From Sipunculus nudus (Eukaryota; Annelida; Sipuncula; Golfingiida; Sipunculidae), in NCBI GenBank assembly GCA_026874595.1, contig CM049317.1, positions 62,285,118-62,349,117 of the forward strand: a stretch of 64,000 nt of DNA, written 5' to 3'. This document shows, piece after piece, positions 22,159 to 36,500 of this stretch (positions are counted from its first letter, which is position 1; every line of letters begins with the position of its first letter). The translations under genes were made by a program, and so were the position numbers. The notes under the pieces were generated by a model. The model was given only the letters and a program-made list of their open reading frames with translations. It did no database searches and was not told where the DNA came from.

Positions 22159-25100
22159 TCAGTGTGTATTTTTAGGAAAATGCTGCATTTCTGTTGTGAT
22201 TTTGCTGTAAGCAAAGAATAAGCAAAGCATCAGCAAAGTGTAAGCAAAGGGATTATGCCTACATAGTTGCTTTTTTTCACCATTTTCTGAAGAAATCATG
22301 TATTTTTGGACTTTGCGGGGGTCTAATAATGTCAGAAATGGTAAAACATTGTAGGTAAATTGTGTTAAAATTGGAAAATGGGTCCAATAAATCAATAAAT
22401 GACTTTTTTAAAAATAGCAGAATTATACATTATCGGTTTTGATCGAACGATATTGCCCTTACTTTTGATATTAATGTTCACTATGCGGGACTGATGTGTA
22501 GCCAGGGGACCCGTCTGTCACCATTTGGGTCATATCAGTGTGTATTTTTAGGAAAATGCTGCATTTCTGTTGTGATTTTGCCGTAAGCAAAGAATAAGCA
22601 AAGCATCAGCAAAGTGTAAGCAAAGGGATTATGCCTTCATAATTGCTTTTTGGCACCATTTTCTGAAGAAATAATGTATTTTTTTGGCATTGCGGGGGTC
22701 TAATAATGTCAGAAATGGTGAAACACTGTAGGTAAATTGTGTTTAAATTGGAAAATGGGTCAAAGAAATCTATAAATGACTTTTTTAAAAATAGCAGAAT
22801 TATACATTTCCGGTTTTGATCGAACGATATTGCTCTTACTTTTGATATTAATGTTCACTAACCGGGACTGCTGTGTAGCCAGGGGACCCGTCTGTTTCCA
22901 TTTGGGTCATATCAGTGCTTATTTTTAGTAATATGTTTAATTTCTGTTGTGATTTTACTATAAGCAAAGAATAAGCAAAGCATAAAAAAAAGTGTAAGCA
23001 AAGGGATTATGCCTGCATAGTTGCTTTTTGGCACCATTTTCTGAAGAAATAATGTATTTTTGGACTTTGCGGGGGTCTAGTAATGTCAGAAATGGTAAAA
23101 CATTGTAGGTAAATTGAGTTAAAATTGGAAAATGGGTCCAATAAATCAATAAATGACTTTTTTAAAAATTGCAGAATTTGCAGAAATGGTAAAACACTGT
23201 AGATAAATTGTGTTAAAATTGGAAAATGGGTCCAATAAATCAATAAATGACTTTTTTAAAAATTGCAGAATTATACATTTGCGGTTTTGATTGAACGATA
23301 TTGCCCTTACTTTTGATATTAATGTTCACTAACCGGGACTGCTGTGTAGCCAGGGGACCCGTCTGTTTTCCTATGGGTCATATCAGTGTGTATTTTTAGG
23401 AAAATGCTGCATTTCTGTTGTGATTTTGCCGTAAGCAAAAAATAAGCAAAGCATCAACAAAGTGTAAGCAAAGTGATTATGCCTTCATAATTGCTTTTTT
23501 TTCACCATTCTCTGAAGAAATAATGTATTTTTGGACTTTGCGGGGGGGCTTATAATGTCAGAAATGGTAAAACATTGTAGGTAAATTGTGTTAAAATTGG
23601 AAAATGGGTCAAAGAAATCAATAAATGACTTTTTTTGAAAATTGCAGAATTATACATTACCGGTTTTGATTGAACAATATTGCCCTTACTTTTGATATTA
23701 ATGTTCACTTACCGGGACTGCTGTGTAGCCAGGGGACCCGTCTGTATCCATATGGGTCATATCAGTTTGTATTTTTAGGAAAATGCTGCATTTCTGTTGT
23801 GATTTTGCCGTAAGCAAAGAATTAGCAAAGCATCAGCAAGGTGTAAGCAAAGGGATTATGCCTTCATAATTGCTTTTTGGCACCATTTTCTGAAGAAATA
23901 ATGTATTTTTGGACTTTGCGCGGGTCTTATAATGTCAGAAATGGTAAAACATTGTAAGTAAATTGTGTTAACATTGGAAAATTGGTCCAAGAAATCAATA
24001 AATGACTTTTTTTAAAAATAGAAGAATTATACATTATCGGTTTTGATCGAACGATATTGCCCTTACTTTTGATATTAATGTTCACTAACCGGGACTGCTG
24101 TGTAGCCAGGGGACCCGTCTGTCCCCATATGGGTCATATTAGTGTGTATTTTTAGGAAAATGCTGCATTTCTGTTGTGATTTTGCCGTAAGCAAAGAATA
24201 AGCAAAGCATCAGCAAAGTGTAAGCAAAGGGATTATGCCTTCATAGTTGCTTTTTTTCACCATTTTCTGAAGAAATAATGTATTTTTGGACTTTGCGATG
24301 GTCTAATAATGTCAGAAATGGTAAAACACTGTAGGTAAATTGTGTTAAAATTGGAAAATGGGTCCAATAAATCAATAAATGACTTTTTTAAAAATTGCAG
24401 AATTATACATTACCGGTTTTGATTGAACAATATTGCCCTTACTTTTGATATTAATGTTCACTAACCGGGACTGCTGTGTAGCCAGGGGACCCGTCTGTCC
24501 CCATATGGGTCATATCAGTGTGTTTTTTAGGAAAATGCTGCATTTCTTTTGAGATTTTGCCGTAAGCAAAGAATTAGCAAAGCATCAGCAAGGTGTAAGC
24601 AAAGGGATTATGCCTTCATAATTGCTCTTTGGCACCATTTTCTGAAAAAAATAATGTATTTTTGGGCTTTGCGGGGGTCTAATAATGTCAGAAATGGTAA
24701 AACACTGTAGGTAAATTCTGTTAAAATTAGAAAATGGGTCCCAGGAATCAATAAATGACTTTTTTAAAAATTGCAGAATTATACATTACCGGTTTTGATT
24801 GAACAATATTGCCCTTACTTTTGATATTAATGTTCACTAACCGGGACTGCTGTGTAGCCAGGGGACCCGTCTGTCCCCATATGGGTCATATCAGTGTGTT
24901 TTTATAGGAAAATGCTGCATTCCTGTTGTGATTTTGCCGTAAGCAAAGAATTAGCAAAGCATCAGCAAGGTGTAAGCAAAGGGATTATGCCTTCATAATT
25001 GCTCTTTGGCACCATTTTCTGAAGAAATAATGTATTTTTGGACTTTGCGGGGGTCTAATAATGTCAGAAATGGTAAAACACTGTAGGTAAATTGTGTTAA

Positions 25101-28100
25101 AATTGGAAAATGGGTCCAAGAAATCAATAAATGACTTTTTTAAAAATTGCAGAATTATACATTATCGGTTTTGATCGAACGATATTGCCCTTACTTTTGA
25201 TATTAATGTTCACTTTCCGGGACTACTGTGTAGCCAGGGGACCCGTCTGTCACCATATGGTTCTTATCAGTGTGTATTTTTAGGAAAATGCTGCATTTCT
25301 GTTGTGATTTTGCCGTAAGCAAAGAATTAGCAAAGCATCAGCAAAGTGTAAGCAAAGGGATTATGCCTTCATAGTTGCTTTTTTTCACCATTTTCTGAAG
25401 AAATCATGTATTTTCGGACTTTGCGGGGGTCTAATAATGTCAGAAATGGTAAAACATTGTAGGTAAATTGTGTTAAAATTGGAAAATGGGTCAAAGAAAT
25501 CAATAAATGACTTTTTTAAAAATTGCAGAATTATACATTACCGGTTTTGATTGAACAATATTGCCCTTACTTTTGATATTAATGTTCACCAACCGGGACT
25601 GCTGTGTAGCCAGGGGACCCGTCTGTCCCCATATGTGTCATATCAGTGTGTTTTTTTAGGAAAATGCTGCATTTCTGTTGTGATTTTGCCGTAAGCAAAG
25701 AATTAGCAAAGCATCAGCAAGGTGTAAGCAAAGGGATTATGCCTTCATAATTGCTCTTTGGCACCATTTTCTGAAAAAAATAATGTATTTTTGGGCTTTG
25801 CGGGGGTCTAATAATGTCAGAAATGGTAAAACACTGTAGGTAAATTCTGTTAAAATTAGAAAATGGGTCCCAGGAATCAATAAATGACTTTTTTAAAGGA
25901 GCAGAATTATACATTTATGGTTTTCATTGAACGATATTGCTCTTACTTTTGATATTAATGTTCACTAACCGGGACTGCTGTGTAGCCAGGGGACCCGTCT
26001 GTCACCATATGGGTCATATCAGTGTGTATTTATAGGAAAATGCTGCATTTCTGTTGTGATTTTGCCGTAAGCAAAGAATTAGCAAAGCATCAGCAAGGTG
26101 TAAGCAAAGGGATTATGCCTTCATAATTGCTCTTTGGCACCATTTTCTGAAGAAATCATGTATTTTTGGACTTAGCGGGGGTCTAATAATGTCAGAAATG
26201 GTAAAACACTGTAGGTAATTGTGTTAAAATTGGAAAATGGGTCCAAGAAATCAATAAATAACTTTTCTAAAAATTGCAGAATTATACATTATCGGTTTTG
26301 ATCGAACGATATTGCCCTTACTTTTGATATTAATGTTAACTTTCCGGGACTGCTGTGTAGCCAGGGGACCCGTCTGTCACCATATGGTTCTTATCAGTGT
26401 GTATTTTTAGGAAAATGCTGCATTTCTGTTGTGATTTTGCCGTAAGCAAAGAATTAGCAAAGCATCAGCAAAGTGTAAGCAAAGGGATTATGCCTTCATA
26501 GTTGCTTTTTTTCACCATTTTCTGAAGAAATCATGTATTTTCGGACTTTGCGGGGGTCTAATAATGTCAGAAATGGTAAAACATTGTAGGTAAATTGTGT
26601 TAAAATTGGAAAATGGGTCAAAGAAATCAATAAATGACTTTTTAAAAAATTGCAGAATTATACATTACCGGTTTTGATTGAACAATATTGCCCTTACTTT
26701 TGATATTAATGTTCACTAACCGGGACTGCTGTGTAGCCAGGGGACCCGTCTGTCCCCATATGGGTCATATCAGTGTGTTTTTTTAGGAAAATGCTGCATT
26801 TCTGTTGTGATTTTGCCGTAAGCAAAGAATTAGCAAAGCATCAGCAAGGTGTAAGCAAAGGGATTATGCCTTCATAATTGCTCTTTGGCACCATTTTCTG
26901 AAGAAATCATGTATTTTTGGACTTAGCGGGGGTCTAATAATGTCAGAAATGGTGAAACACTGTAGGTAAATTCTGTTAAAATTAGAAAATGGGTCCCAGG
27001 AATCAATAAATGACTTTTTTAAAGTAGCAGAATTATACATTTGTGGTTTTGATTGAACGGTATTGCCCTTACTTTTGATATTAATGTTCACTAACCGGGA
27101 CTGCTGTGTAGCCAGGGGACCCGTCTGTTTCCGTATGGGTCATATCAGTGTGTATTTAGAGGAAAATGCTGCATTTCTGTTGCGATTTTGCCGTAAGCAA
27201 AGAATAAGCAAAGCATCAGCAAAGTGTAAGCAAAGGGATTATGCCTTCATAATTGCTTTTTGGCACCATTTTCTGAAGAAATAATGTTTTTTAGGTATTG
27301 CGGGGGTCTAATAATGTCTGAAATGGTGAAACACTGTAGGTAAATTGTGTTAAAATTGGAAAATGGGTCAAAGAAATCAATAAATGACTTTTTTAAAAAT
27401 AGCAGAATTATACATTTCCGGTTTTGATCGAACGATATTGCCCTTACTTTTGATATTAATGTTCACTAACCGGGACTGCTGTGTAGCCAGGGGACCCGTC
27501 TGTTTCCATATGGGTCATATCAGTGTGTATTTTTAGGAAAATGCTGCATTTCTGTTAAGATTTTGCCATAAGCAAAGAAAAAGCAAAGCATCAGCAAAGT
27601 GTAAGCAAAGGGATTATGCTTTCATAGTTGATTTTTTTCACCATTTTCTGAAGAAATCATGTATTTTTGGACTTTGCGGGGGTCTAATAATGTCAGAAAT
27701 GGTAAAACACTGTAGGTAAATTGTGTTAAATTGGAAAATGGGTCCAAGAAATCAATAAATGACTTTTTAAAAATAGCAGAATTATACATTATCGGTTTTG
27801 ATCCAACGATATTGCCCTCACTTTTGATATTAATGTTCACTATGCGGGACTGCTGTGTAGCCAGGGGACCCGTCTGTCACCATATGCTTCTTATCAGTGT
27901 TTATTTTTAGGAAAATGCTGCATTTCTGTTGTGATTTTGCCGTAAGCACAGAATAAGCAAAGCATCAGCAAAGTGTAAGCAAAGGGATTATGCCTTCATA
28001 ATTGCTTTTCGGCACCATTTTCTGAAAAAATAATGTATTTTTCGGCTTTGCGGGGGTCTAATAATGTCAGAAATGGTAAAACACTGTAGGTAAATTCTGT

Positions 28101-28644
28101 TAAAATTAGAAAATGGGTCCCAGGAATCAATAAATGACTTTTTTATAGTAGCAGAATTATACATTTATGGTTTTCATTGAACGATATTGCTCTTACTTTT
28201 GATATTAATGTTCACTAACCGGGACTGCTGTGTAGCCAGGGGACCCGTCTGTCACCATATGGTTCTTATCAGTGTGTATTTATAGGAAAATGCTGCATTT
28301 CTGTTGTGATTTTGCCGTAAGCAAAGAATTAGCAAAGCATCAGCAAGGTGTAAGCAAAGGGATTATGCCTTCATAATTGCTCTTTGGCACCATTTTCTGA
28401 AGAAATAATGTATTTTTGGACTTTGCGGGGGTCTAATAATGTCAGAAATGGTAAAACACTGTAGGTAAATTGTGTTAAAATTGGAAAATGGGTCCAAGAA
28501 ATCAATAAATGACTTTTTTAAAAATTGCAGAATTATACATTATCGGTTTTGATCGAACGATATTGCCCTTACTTTTGATATTAATGTTCACTTTCCGGGA
28601 CTGCTGTGTAGCCAGGGGACCCGTCTGTCACCATATGGTTCTTA
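22159..28644. repeat. Variable module Va, full length, inside the expanded beta unit
   Basis: 6,486 bp, exactly the length of Va in alpha2 and alpha3. It differs from those at a few places: the opening monomer reads TTGCTGTAAGC as in Vb, ATAATTGCTCTTTGG near 24,622 where alpha2 and alpha3 read ATTCCTC, and TGCTGCATTTC near 26,041 where the other Va copies read TGCTGTATTTC. Confidence 0.8.
23087..23274. repeat. 94-bp partial duplication (second in beta1)
   Basis: Same join, same offset and same three internal differences as in alpha1. With the copy at 20,356 this gives two in one expanded unit. Confidence 0.9.
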
Positions 28645-31600
28645 TCAGTGTGTATTTTTAGGAAAATGCTGCATTTCTGTTAAGATTTTGCCATAAGCAA
28701 AGAAAAAGCAAAGCATCAGCAAAGTGTAAGCTAAGGGATTATGCCTACATAGTTGCTTTTTTTCACCATTTTCTGAAGAAATCATGTATTTTTGGACTTT
28801 GCGGGGGTCTAATAATGTCAGAAATGGTAAAACATTGTAGGTAAATTGTGTTAAAATTGGAAAATGGGTCCAATAAATCAATAAATGACTTTTTTAAAAA
28901 GAGCAGAATTATACATTATCGGTTTTGATCGAACGATATTGCCCTTACTTTTGATATTAATGTTCACTTTCCGGGACTGCTGTGTAGCCAGGGGACCCGT
29001 CTGTCACCATATGGTTCTTATCAGTGTGTATTTTTAGGAAAATGCTGCATTTCTGTTGTGATTTTGCCGTAAGCAAAGAATTAGCAAAGCATCAGCAAAG
29101 TGTAAGCAAAGGGATTATGCCTTCATAGTTGCTTTTTTTCACCATTTTCTGAAGAAATCATGTATTTTCGGACTTTGCGGGGGTCTAATAATGTCAGAAA
29201 TGGTAAAACATTGTAGGTAAATTGTGTTAAAATTGGAAAATGGGTCAAAGAAATCAATAAATGACTTTTTTTAAAAATTGCAGAATTATACATTACCGGT
29301 TTTGATTGAACAATATTGCCCTTACTTTTGATATTAATGTTCACTAACCGGGACTGCTGTGTAGCCAGGGGACCCGTCTGTCCCCATATGGGTCATATCA
29401 GTGTGTATTTTTAGGAAAATGCTGCATTTCTGTTAAGATTTTGCCATAAGCAAAGAAAAAGCAAAGCATCAGCAAAGTGTAAGCTAAGGGATTATGCCTA
29501 CATAGTTGCTTTTTTTCACCATTTTCTGAAGAAATCATGTATTTTTGGACTTTGCGGGGGTCTAATAATGTCAGAAATGGTAAAACATTGTAGGTAAATT
29601 GTGTTAAAATTGGAAAATGGGTCCAATAAATCAATAAATGACTTTTTTAAAAAGAGCAGAATTATACATTATCGGTTTTGATCGAACGATATTGCCCTTA
29701 CTTTTGATATTAATGTTCACTATCCGGGACTGCTGTGTAGCCAGGGAACCCGTCTGTCACCATTTGGTTCTTATCAGTGTGTATTTTTAGGAAAATGCTG
29801 CATTTCTGTTGTGATTTTTCCGTAAGCAAAGATTTAGCAAAGCATCAGCAAAGTGTAAGCAAAGGGATTATGCTTTCATAGTTGATTTTTTTCACCATTT
29901 TCTGAAGAAATCATGTATTTTTGGACTTTGCGGGGGTCTAATAATGTCAGAAATGGTAAAACACTGTAGGTAAATTGTGTTAAAATTGGAAAATGGGTCC
30001 AAGAAATCAATAAATGACTTTTTAAAAATAGCAGAATTATACATTATCGGTTTTGATCGAACGATATTGCCCTCACTTTTGATATTAATGTTCACTATGC
30101 GGGACTGCTGTGTAGCCAGGGGACCCGTCTGTCACCATATGGGTCATATCAGTGTGTTTTCTAGTAAAATGCTGCATTTCTTTTGAGATTTTGCCGTAAG
30201 CAAAGAATTAGCAAAGCATCAGCAAGGTGTAAGCAAAGGGATTATGCCTTCATAATTGCTCTTTGGCACCATTTTCTGAAGAAATCATGTATTTTCGGAC
30301 TTTGCGGGGGTCTAATAATGTCAGAAATGGTAAAACATTGTAGGTAAATTGTGTTAAAATTGGAAAATGGGTCAAAGAAATCAATAAATGACTTTTTTAA
30401 AAATTGCAGAATTATACATTACCGGTTTTGATTGAACAATATTGCCCTTACTTTTGATATTAATGTTCACTAACCGGGACTGCTGTGTAGCCAGGGGACC
30501 CGTCTGTCCCCATATGGGTCATATCAGTGTGTTTTTTAGGAAAATGCTGCATTTCTTTTGAGATTTTGCCGTAAGCAAAGAATTAGCAAAGCATCAGCAA
30601 GGTGTAAGCAAAGGGATTATGCCTTCATAATTGCTCTTTGGCACCATTTTCTGAAGAAATAATGTATTTTTGGACTTTGCGGGGGTCTAATAATGTCAGA
30701 AATGGTAAAACACTGTAGGTAAATTGTGTTAAAATTGGAAAATGGGTCCAAGAAATCAATAAATGACTTTTTTAAAAATTGCAGAATTATACATTTTCGG
30801 TTTTGATCGAACGATATTGCCCTTACTTTTGATATTAATGTTCACTTTCCGGGACTGCTGTGTAGCCAGGGGACCCGTCTGTCACCATATGGTTCTTATC
30901 AGTGTGTATTTTTAGGAAAATGCTGCATTTCTGTTGTGATTTTGCCGTAAGCAAAGAATTAGCAAAGCATCAGCAAAGTGTAAGCAAAGGGATTATGCCT
31001 TCATAGTTGCTTTTTTTCACCATTTTCTGAAGAAATCATGTATTTTCGGACTTTGCGGGGGTCTAATAATGTCAGAAATGGTAAAACACTGTAGGTAAAT
31101 TGTGTTTAAATTGGAAAATGGGTCAAAGAAATCAATAAATGACTTTTTAAAAAATTGCAGAATTATACATTACCGGTTTTGATTGAACAATATTGCCCTT
31201 ACTTTTGATATTAATGTTCACTAACCGGGACTGCTGTGTAGCCAGGGGACCCGTCTGTCCCCATATGGGTCATATCAGTGTGTTTTTTTAGGAAAATGCT
31301 GCATTTCTGTTGTGATTTTGCCGTAAGCAAAGAATTAGCAAAGCATCAGCAAAGTGTAAGCAAAGGGATTATGCCTTCATAATTGCTCTTTGGCACCATT
31401 TTCTGAAGAAATAATGTATTTTTGGACTTTGCGGGGGTCTAATAATGTCAGAAATGGTAAAACACTGTAGGTAAATTGTGTTAAAATTGGAAAATGGGTC
31501 CAAGAAATCAATAAATGACTTTTATAAAAATTGCAGAATTATACATTTTCGGTTTTGATCGAACGATATTGCCCTTACTTTTGATACTAATGTTCACTAA

Positions 31601-33525
31601 CCGGGACTGCTGTGTAGCCAGGGGACCCGTCTGTCACCATATGGGTCATATCAGTGTGTTTTTTTAGGAAAATGCTGCATTTCTGTTGTGATTTTGCCGT
31701 AAGCAAAGAATAAGCAAAGCATCAGCAAAGTGTAAGCAAAGGGATTATGCCTTCATAATTGCTTTTTGGCACCATTTTCTGAAGAAATAATGTATTTTTG
31801 GGCTTTGTGGGGGTCTGATAATGTCAGAAATGGTGAAACACTGTAGGTAAATTCTGTTAAAATTAGAAAATGGGTCCCAGGAATCAATAAATGACTTTTT
31901 TAAAGTAGCAGAATTATACATTTGTGGTTTTGATTGAACGGTATTGCCCTTACTTTTGATATTAATGTTCACTAACCGGGACTGCTGTGTAGCCAGGGGA
32001 CCCGTCTGTTTCCGTATGGGTCATATCAGTGTGTATTTAGAGGAAAATGCTGCATTTCTGTTGCGATTTTGCCGTAAGCAAAGAATAAGCAAAGCATCAG
32101 CAAAGTGTAAGCAAAGGGATTATGCCTTCATAATTGCTTTTTGGCACCATTTTCTGAAGAAATAATGTTTTTTAGGTATTGCGGGGGTCTAATAATGTCT
32201 GAAATGGTGAAACACTGTAGGTATATTGTGTTAAAATTGGAAAATGGGTCAAAGAAATCAATAAATGACTTTTTTAAAAATAGCAGAATTATACATTTCC
32301 GGTTTTGATCGAACGATATTGCCCTTACTTTTGATATTAATGTTCACTAACCGGGACTGCTGTGTAGCCAGGGGACCCGTCTGTTTCCATATGGGTCATA
32401 TCAGTGTGTATTTTTAGGAAAATGCTGCATTTCTGTTAAGATTTTGCCATAAGCAAATAAAAAGCAAAGCATCAGCAAAGTGTAAGCAAAGGGATTATGC
32501 TTTCATAGTTGATTTTTTTCACCATTTTCTGAAGAAATCATGTATTTTTGGACTTTGCGGGGGTCTAATAATGTCAGAAATGGTAAAACACTGTAGGTAA
32601 ATTGTGTTAAATTGGAAAATGGGTCCAAGAAATCAATAAATGACTTTTTAAAAATAGCAGAATTATACATTATCGGTTTTGATCGAACGATATTGCCCTC
32701 ACTTTTGATATTAATGTTCACTATGCGGGACTGCTGTATAGCCAGGGGACCCGTCTGTCACCATATGCTTCTTATCAGTGTTTATTTTTAGGAAAATGCT
32801 GCATTTCTGTTGTGATTTTGCCGTAAGCACAGAATAAGCAAAGCATCAGCAAAGTGTAAGCAAAGGGATTATGCCTTCATAATTGCTTTTCGGCACCATT
32901 TTCTGAAAAAATAATGTATTTTTCGGCTTTGCGGGGGTCTAATAATGTCAGAAATGGTAAAACACTGTAGGTAAATTCTGTTAAAATTAGAAAATGGGTC
33001 CCAGGAATCAATAAATGACTTTTTTATAGTAGCAGAATTATACATTTATGGTTTTCATTGAACGATATTGCTCTTACTTTTGATATTAATGTTCACTAAC
33101 CGGGACTGCTGTGTAGCCAGGGGACCCGTCTGTCACCATATGGTTCTTATCAGTGTGTATTTATAGGAAAATGCTGCATTTCTGTTGTGATTTTGCCGTA
33201 AGCAAAGAATTAGCAAAGCATCAGCAAGGTGTAAGCAAAGGGATTATGCCTTCATAATTGCTCTTTGGCACCATTTTCTGAAGAAATAATGTATTTTTGG
33301 ACTTTGCGGGGGTCTAATAATGTCAGAAATGGTAAAACACTGTAGGTAAATTGTGTTAAAATTGGAAAATGGGTCCAAGAAATCAATAAATGACTTTTTT
33401 AAAAATTGCAGAATTATACATTATCGGTTTTGATCGAACGATATTGCCCTTACTTTTGATATTAATGTTCACTTTCCGGGACTGCTGTGTAGCCAGGGGA
33501 CCCGTCTGTCACCATATGGTTCTTA
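28645..33525. repeat. Common module M, copy 3 (alpha type)
   Basis: 4,881 bp. Alpha markers: A at 28,896, C at 30,161 and A at 31,353. Aligns to copy 1 at offset 27,717 (27,716 after the T-run near 2815) and to copy 5 at offset 20,380. Confidence 0.85.
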
Positions 33526-36500
33526 TCAGTGTGTATTTTTAGGAAAATGCTGCATTTCTGTTAAGATTTTGCCATAAGCAAAGAAAAAGCAAAGCATCAG
33601 CAAAGTGTAATCTAAGGGATTATGCCTACATAGTTGCTTTTTTTCACCATTTTCTGAAGAAATCATGTATTTTTGGACTTTGCGGGGGTCTAATAATGTC
33701 AGAAATGGTAAAACATTGTAGGTAAATTGTGTTAAAATTGGAAAATGGGTCCAATAAATCAATAAATGACTTTTTTAAAAATAGCAGAATTATACATTAT
33801 CGGTTTTGATCGAACGATATTGCCCTTACTTTTGATATTAATGTTCACTATGCGGGACTGATGTGTAGCCAGGGGACCCGTCTGTCACCATTTGGGTCAT
33901 ATCAGTGTGTATTTTTAGGAAAATGCTGCATTTCTGTTGTGATTTTGCCGTAAGCAAAGAATAAGCAAAGCATCAGCAAAGTGTAAGCAAAGGGATTATG
34001 CCTTCATAATTGCTTTTTGGCACCATTTTCTGAAGAAATAATGTATTTTTTTGGCATTGCGGGGGTCTAATAATGTCAGAAATGGTGAAACACTGTAGGT
34101 AAATTGTGTTTAAATTGGAAAATGGGTCAAAGAAATCTATAAATGACTTTTTTAAAAATAGCAGAATTATACATTTCCGGTTTTGATCGAACGATATTGC
34201 TCTTACTTTTGATATTAATGTTCACTAACCGGGACTGCTGTGTAGCCAGGGGACCCGTCTGTTTCCATTTGGGTCATATCAGTGCTTATTTTTAGTAATA
34301 TGTTTAATTTCTGTTGTGATTTTACTATAAGCAAAGAATAAGCAAAGCATAAAAAAAAGTGTAAGCAAAGGGATTATGCCTGCATAGTTGCTTTTTGGCA
34401 CCATTTTCTGAAGAAATAATGTATTTTTGGACTTTGCGGGGGTCTAGTAATGTCAGAAATGGTAAAACATTGTAGGTAAATTGAGTTAAAATTGGAAAAT
34501 GGGTCCAATAAATCAATAAATGACTTTTTTAAAAATTGCAGAATTTGCAGAAATGGTAAAACACTGTAGATAAATTGTGTTAAAATTGGAAAATGGGTCC
34601 AATAAATCAATAAATGACTTTTTTAAAAATTGCAGAATTATACATTTGCGGTTTTGATTGAACGATATTGCCCTTACTTTTGATATTAATGTTCACTAAC
34701 CGGGACTGCTGTGTAGCCAGGGGACCCGTCTGTTTTCCTATGGGTCATATCAGTGTGTATTTTTAGGAAAATGCTGCATTTCTGTTGTGATTTTGCCGTA
34801 AGCAAAAAATAAGCAAAGCATCAACAAAGTGTAAGCAAAGTGATTATGCCTTCATAATTGCTTTTTTTTCACCATTCTCTGAAGAAATAATGTATTTTTG
34901 GACTTTGCGGGGGGGCTTATAATGTCAGAAATGGTAAAACATTGTAGGTAAATTGTGTTAAAATTGGAAAATGGGTCAAAGAAATCAATAAATGACTTTT
35001 TTTGAAAATTGCAGAATTATACATTACCGGTTTTGATTGAACAATATTGCCCTTACTTTTGATATTAATGTTCACTTACCGGGACTGCTGTGTAGCCAGG
35101 GGACCCGTCTGTATCCATATGGGTCATATCAGTTTGTATTTTTAGGAAAATGCTGCATTTCTGTTGTGATTTTGCCGTAAGCAAAGAATTAGCAAAGCAT
35201 CAGCAAGGTGTAAGCAAAGGGATTATGCCTTCATAATTGCTTTTTGGCACCATTTTCTGAAGAAATAATGTATTTTTGGACTTTGCGCGGGTCTTATAAT
35301 GTCAGAAATGGTAAAACATTGTAAGTAAATTGTGTTAACATTGGAAAATTGGTCCAAGAAATCAATAAATGACTTTTTTTAAAAATAGAAGAATTATACA
35401 TTATCGGTTTTGATCGAACGATATTGCCCTTACTTTTGATATTAATGTTCACTAACCGGGACTGCTGTGTAGCCAGGGGACCCGTCTGTCCCCATATGGG
35501 TCATATTAGTGTGTATTTTTAGGAAAATGCTGCATTTCTGTTGTGATTTTGCCGTAAGCAAAGAATAAGCAAAGCATCAGCAAAGTGTAAGCAAAGGGAT
35601 TATGCCTTCATAGTTGCTTTTTTTCACCATTTTCTGAAGAAATAATGTATTTTTGGACTTTGCGATGGTCTAATAATGTCAGAAATGGTAAAACACTGTA
35701 GGTAAATTGTGTTAAAATTGGAAAATGGGTCCAATAAATCAATAAATGACTTTTTTAAAAATTGCAGAATTATACATTACCGGTTTTGATTGAACAATAT
35801 TGCCCTTACTTTTGATATTAATGTTCACTAACCGGGACTGCTGTGTAGCCAGGGGACCCGTCTGTCCCCATATGGGTCATATCAGTGTGTTTTTTAGGAA
35901 AATGCTGCATTTCTTTTGAGATTTTGCCGTAAGCAAAGAATTAGCAAAGCATCAGCAAGGTGTAAGCAAAGGGATTATGCCTTCATAATTCCTCTTTGGC
36001 ACCATTTTCTGAAAAAAATAATGTATTTTTGGGCTTTGCGGGGGTCTAATAATGTCAGAAATGGTAAAACACTGTAGGTAAATTCTGTTAAAATTAGAAA
36101 ATGGGTCCCAGGAATCAATAAATGACTTTTTTAAAAATTGCAGAATTATACATTACCGGTTTTGATTGAACAATATTGCCCTTACTTTTGATATTAATGT
36201 TCACTAACCGGGACTGCTGTGTAGCCAGGGGACCCGTCTGTCCCCATATGGGTCATATCAGTGTGTTTTTATAGGAAAATGCTGCATTCCTGTTGTGATT
36301 TTGCCGTAAGCAAAGAATTAGCAAAGCATCAGCAAGGTGTAAGCAAAGGGATTATGCCTTCATAATTGCTCTTTGGCACCATTTTCTGAAGAAATAATGT
36401 ATTTTTGGACTTTGCGGGGGTCTAATAATGTCAGAAATGGTAAAACACTGTAGGTAAATTGTGTTAAAATTGGAAAATGGGTCCAAGAAATCAATAAATG

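Larger units (their letters stand above)
20165..28252. repeat. 8,088-bp extra segment of Va-like sequence within Vb (beta1)
   Basis: beta1 is 17,101 bp and beta2 is 9,013 bp. The difference of 8,088 bp is 21 monomers plus two 94-bp pieces. The segment starts at J2 and the sequence returns to the same TATAGTAG monomer 8,088 bp later, so it is a clean insertion of array-internal sequence by unequal exchange. It contains a shortened Va start (20,165-22,158), then a full-length Va (22,159-28,644) that continues past the segment end into the next M. The first monomers from 22,159 resemble the Vb monomer at 18,678, so this part is itself mosaic. Confidence 0.8.
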
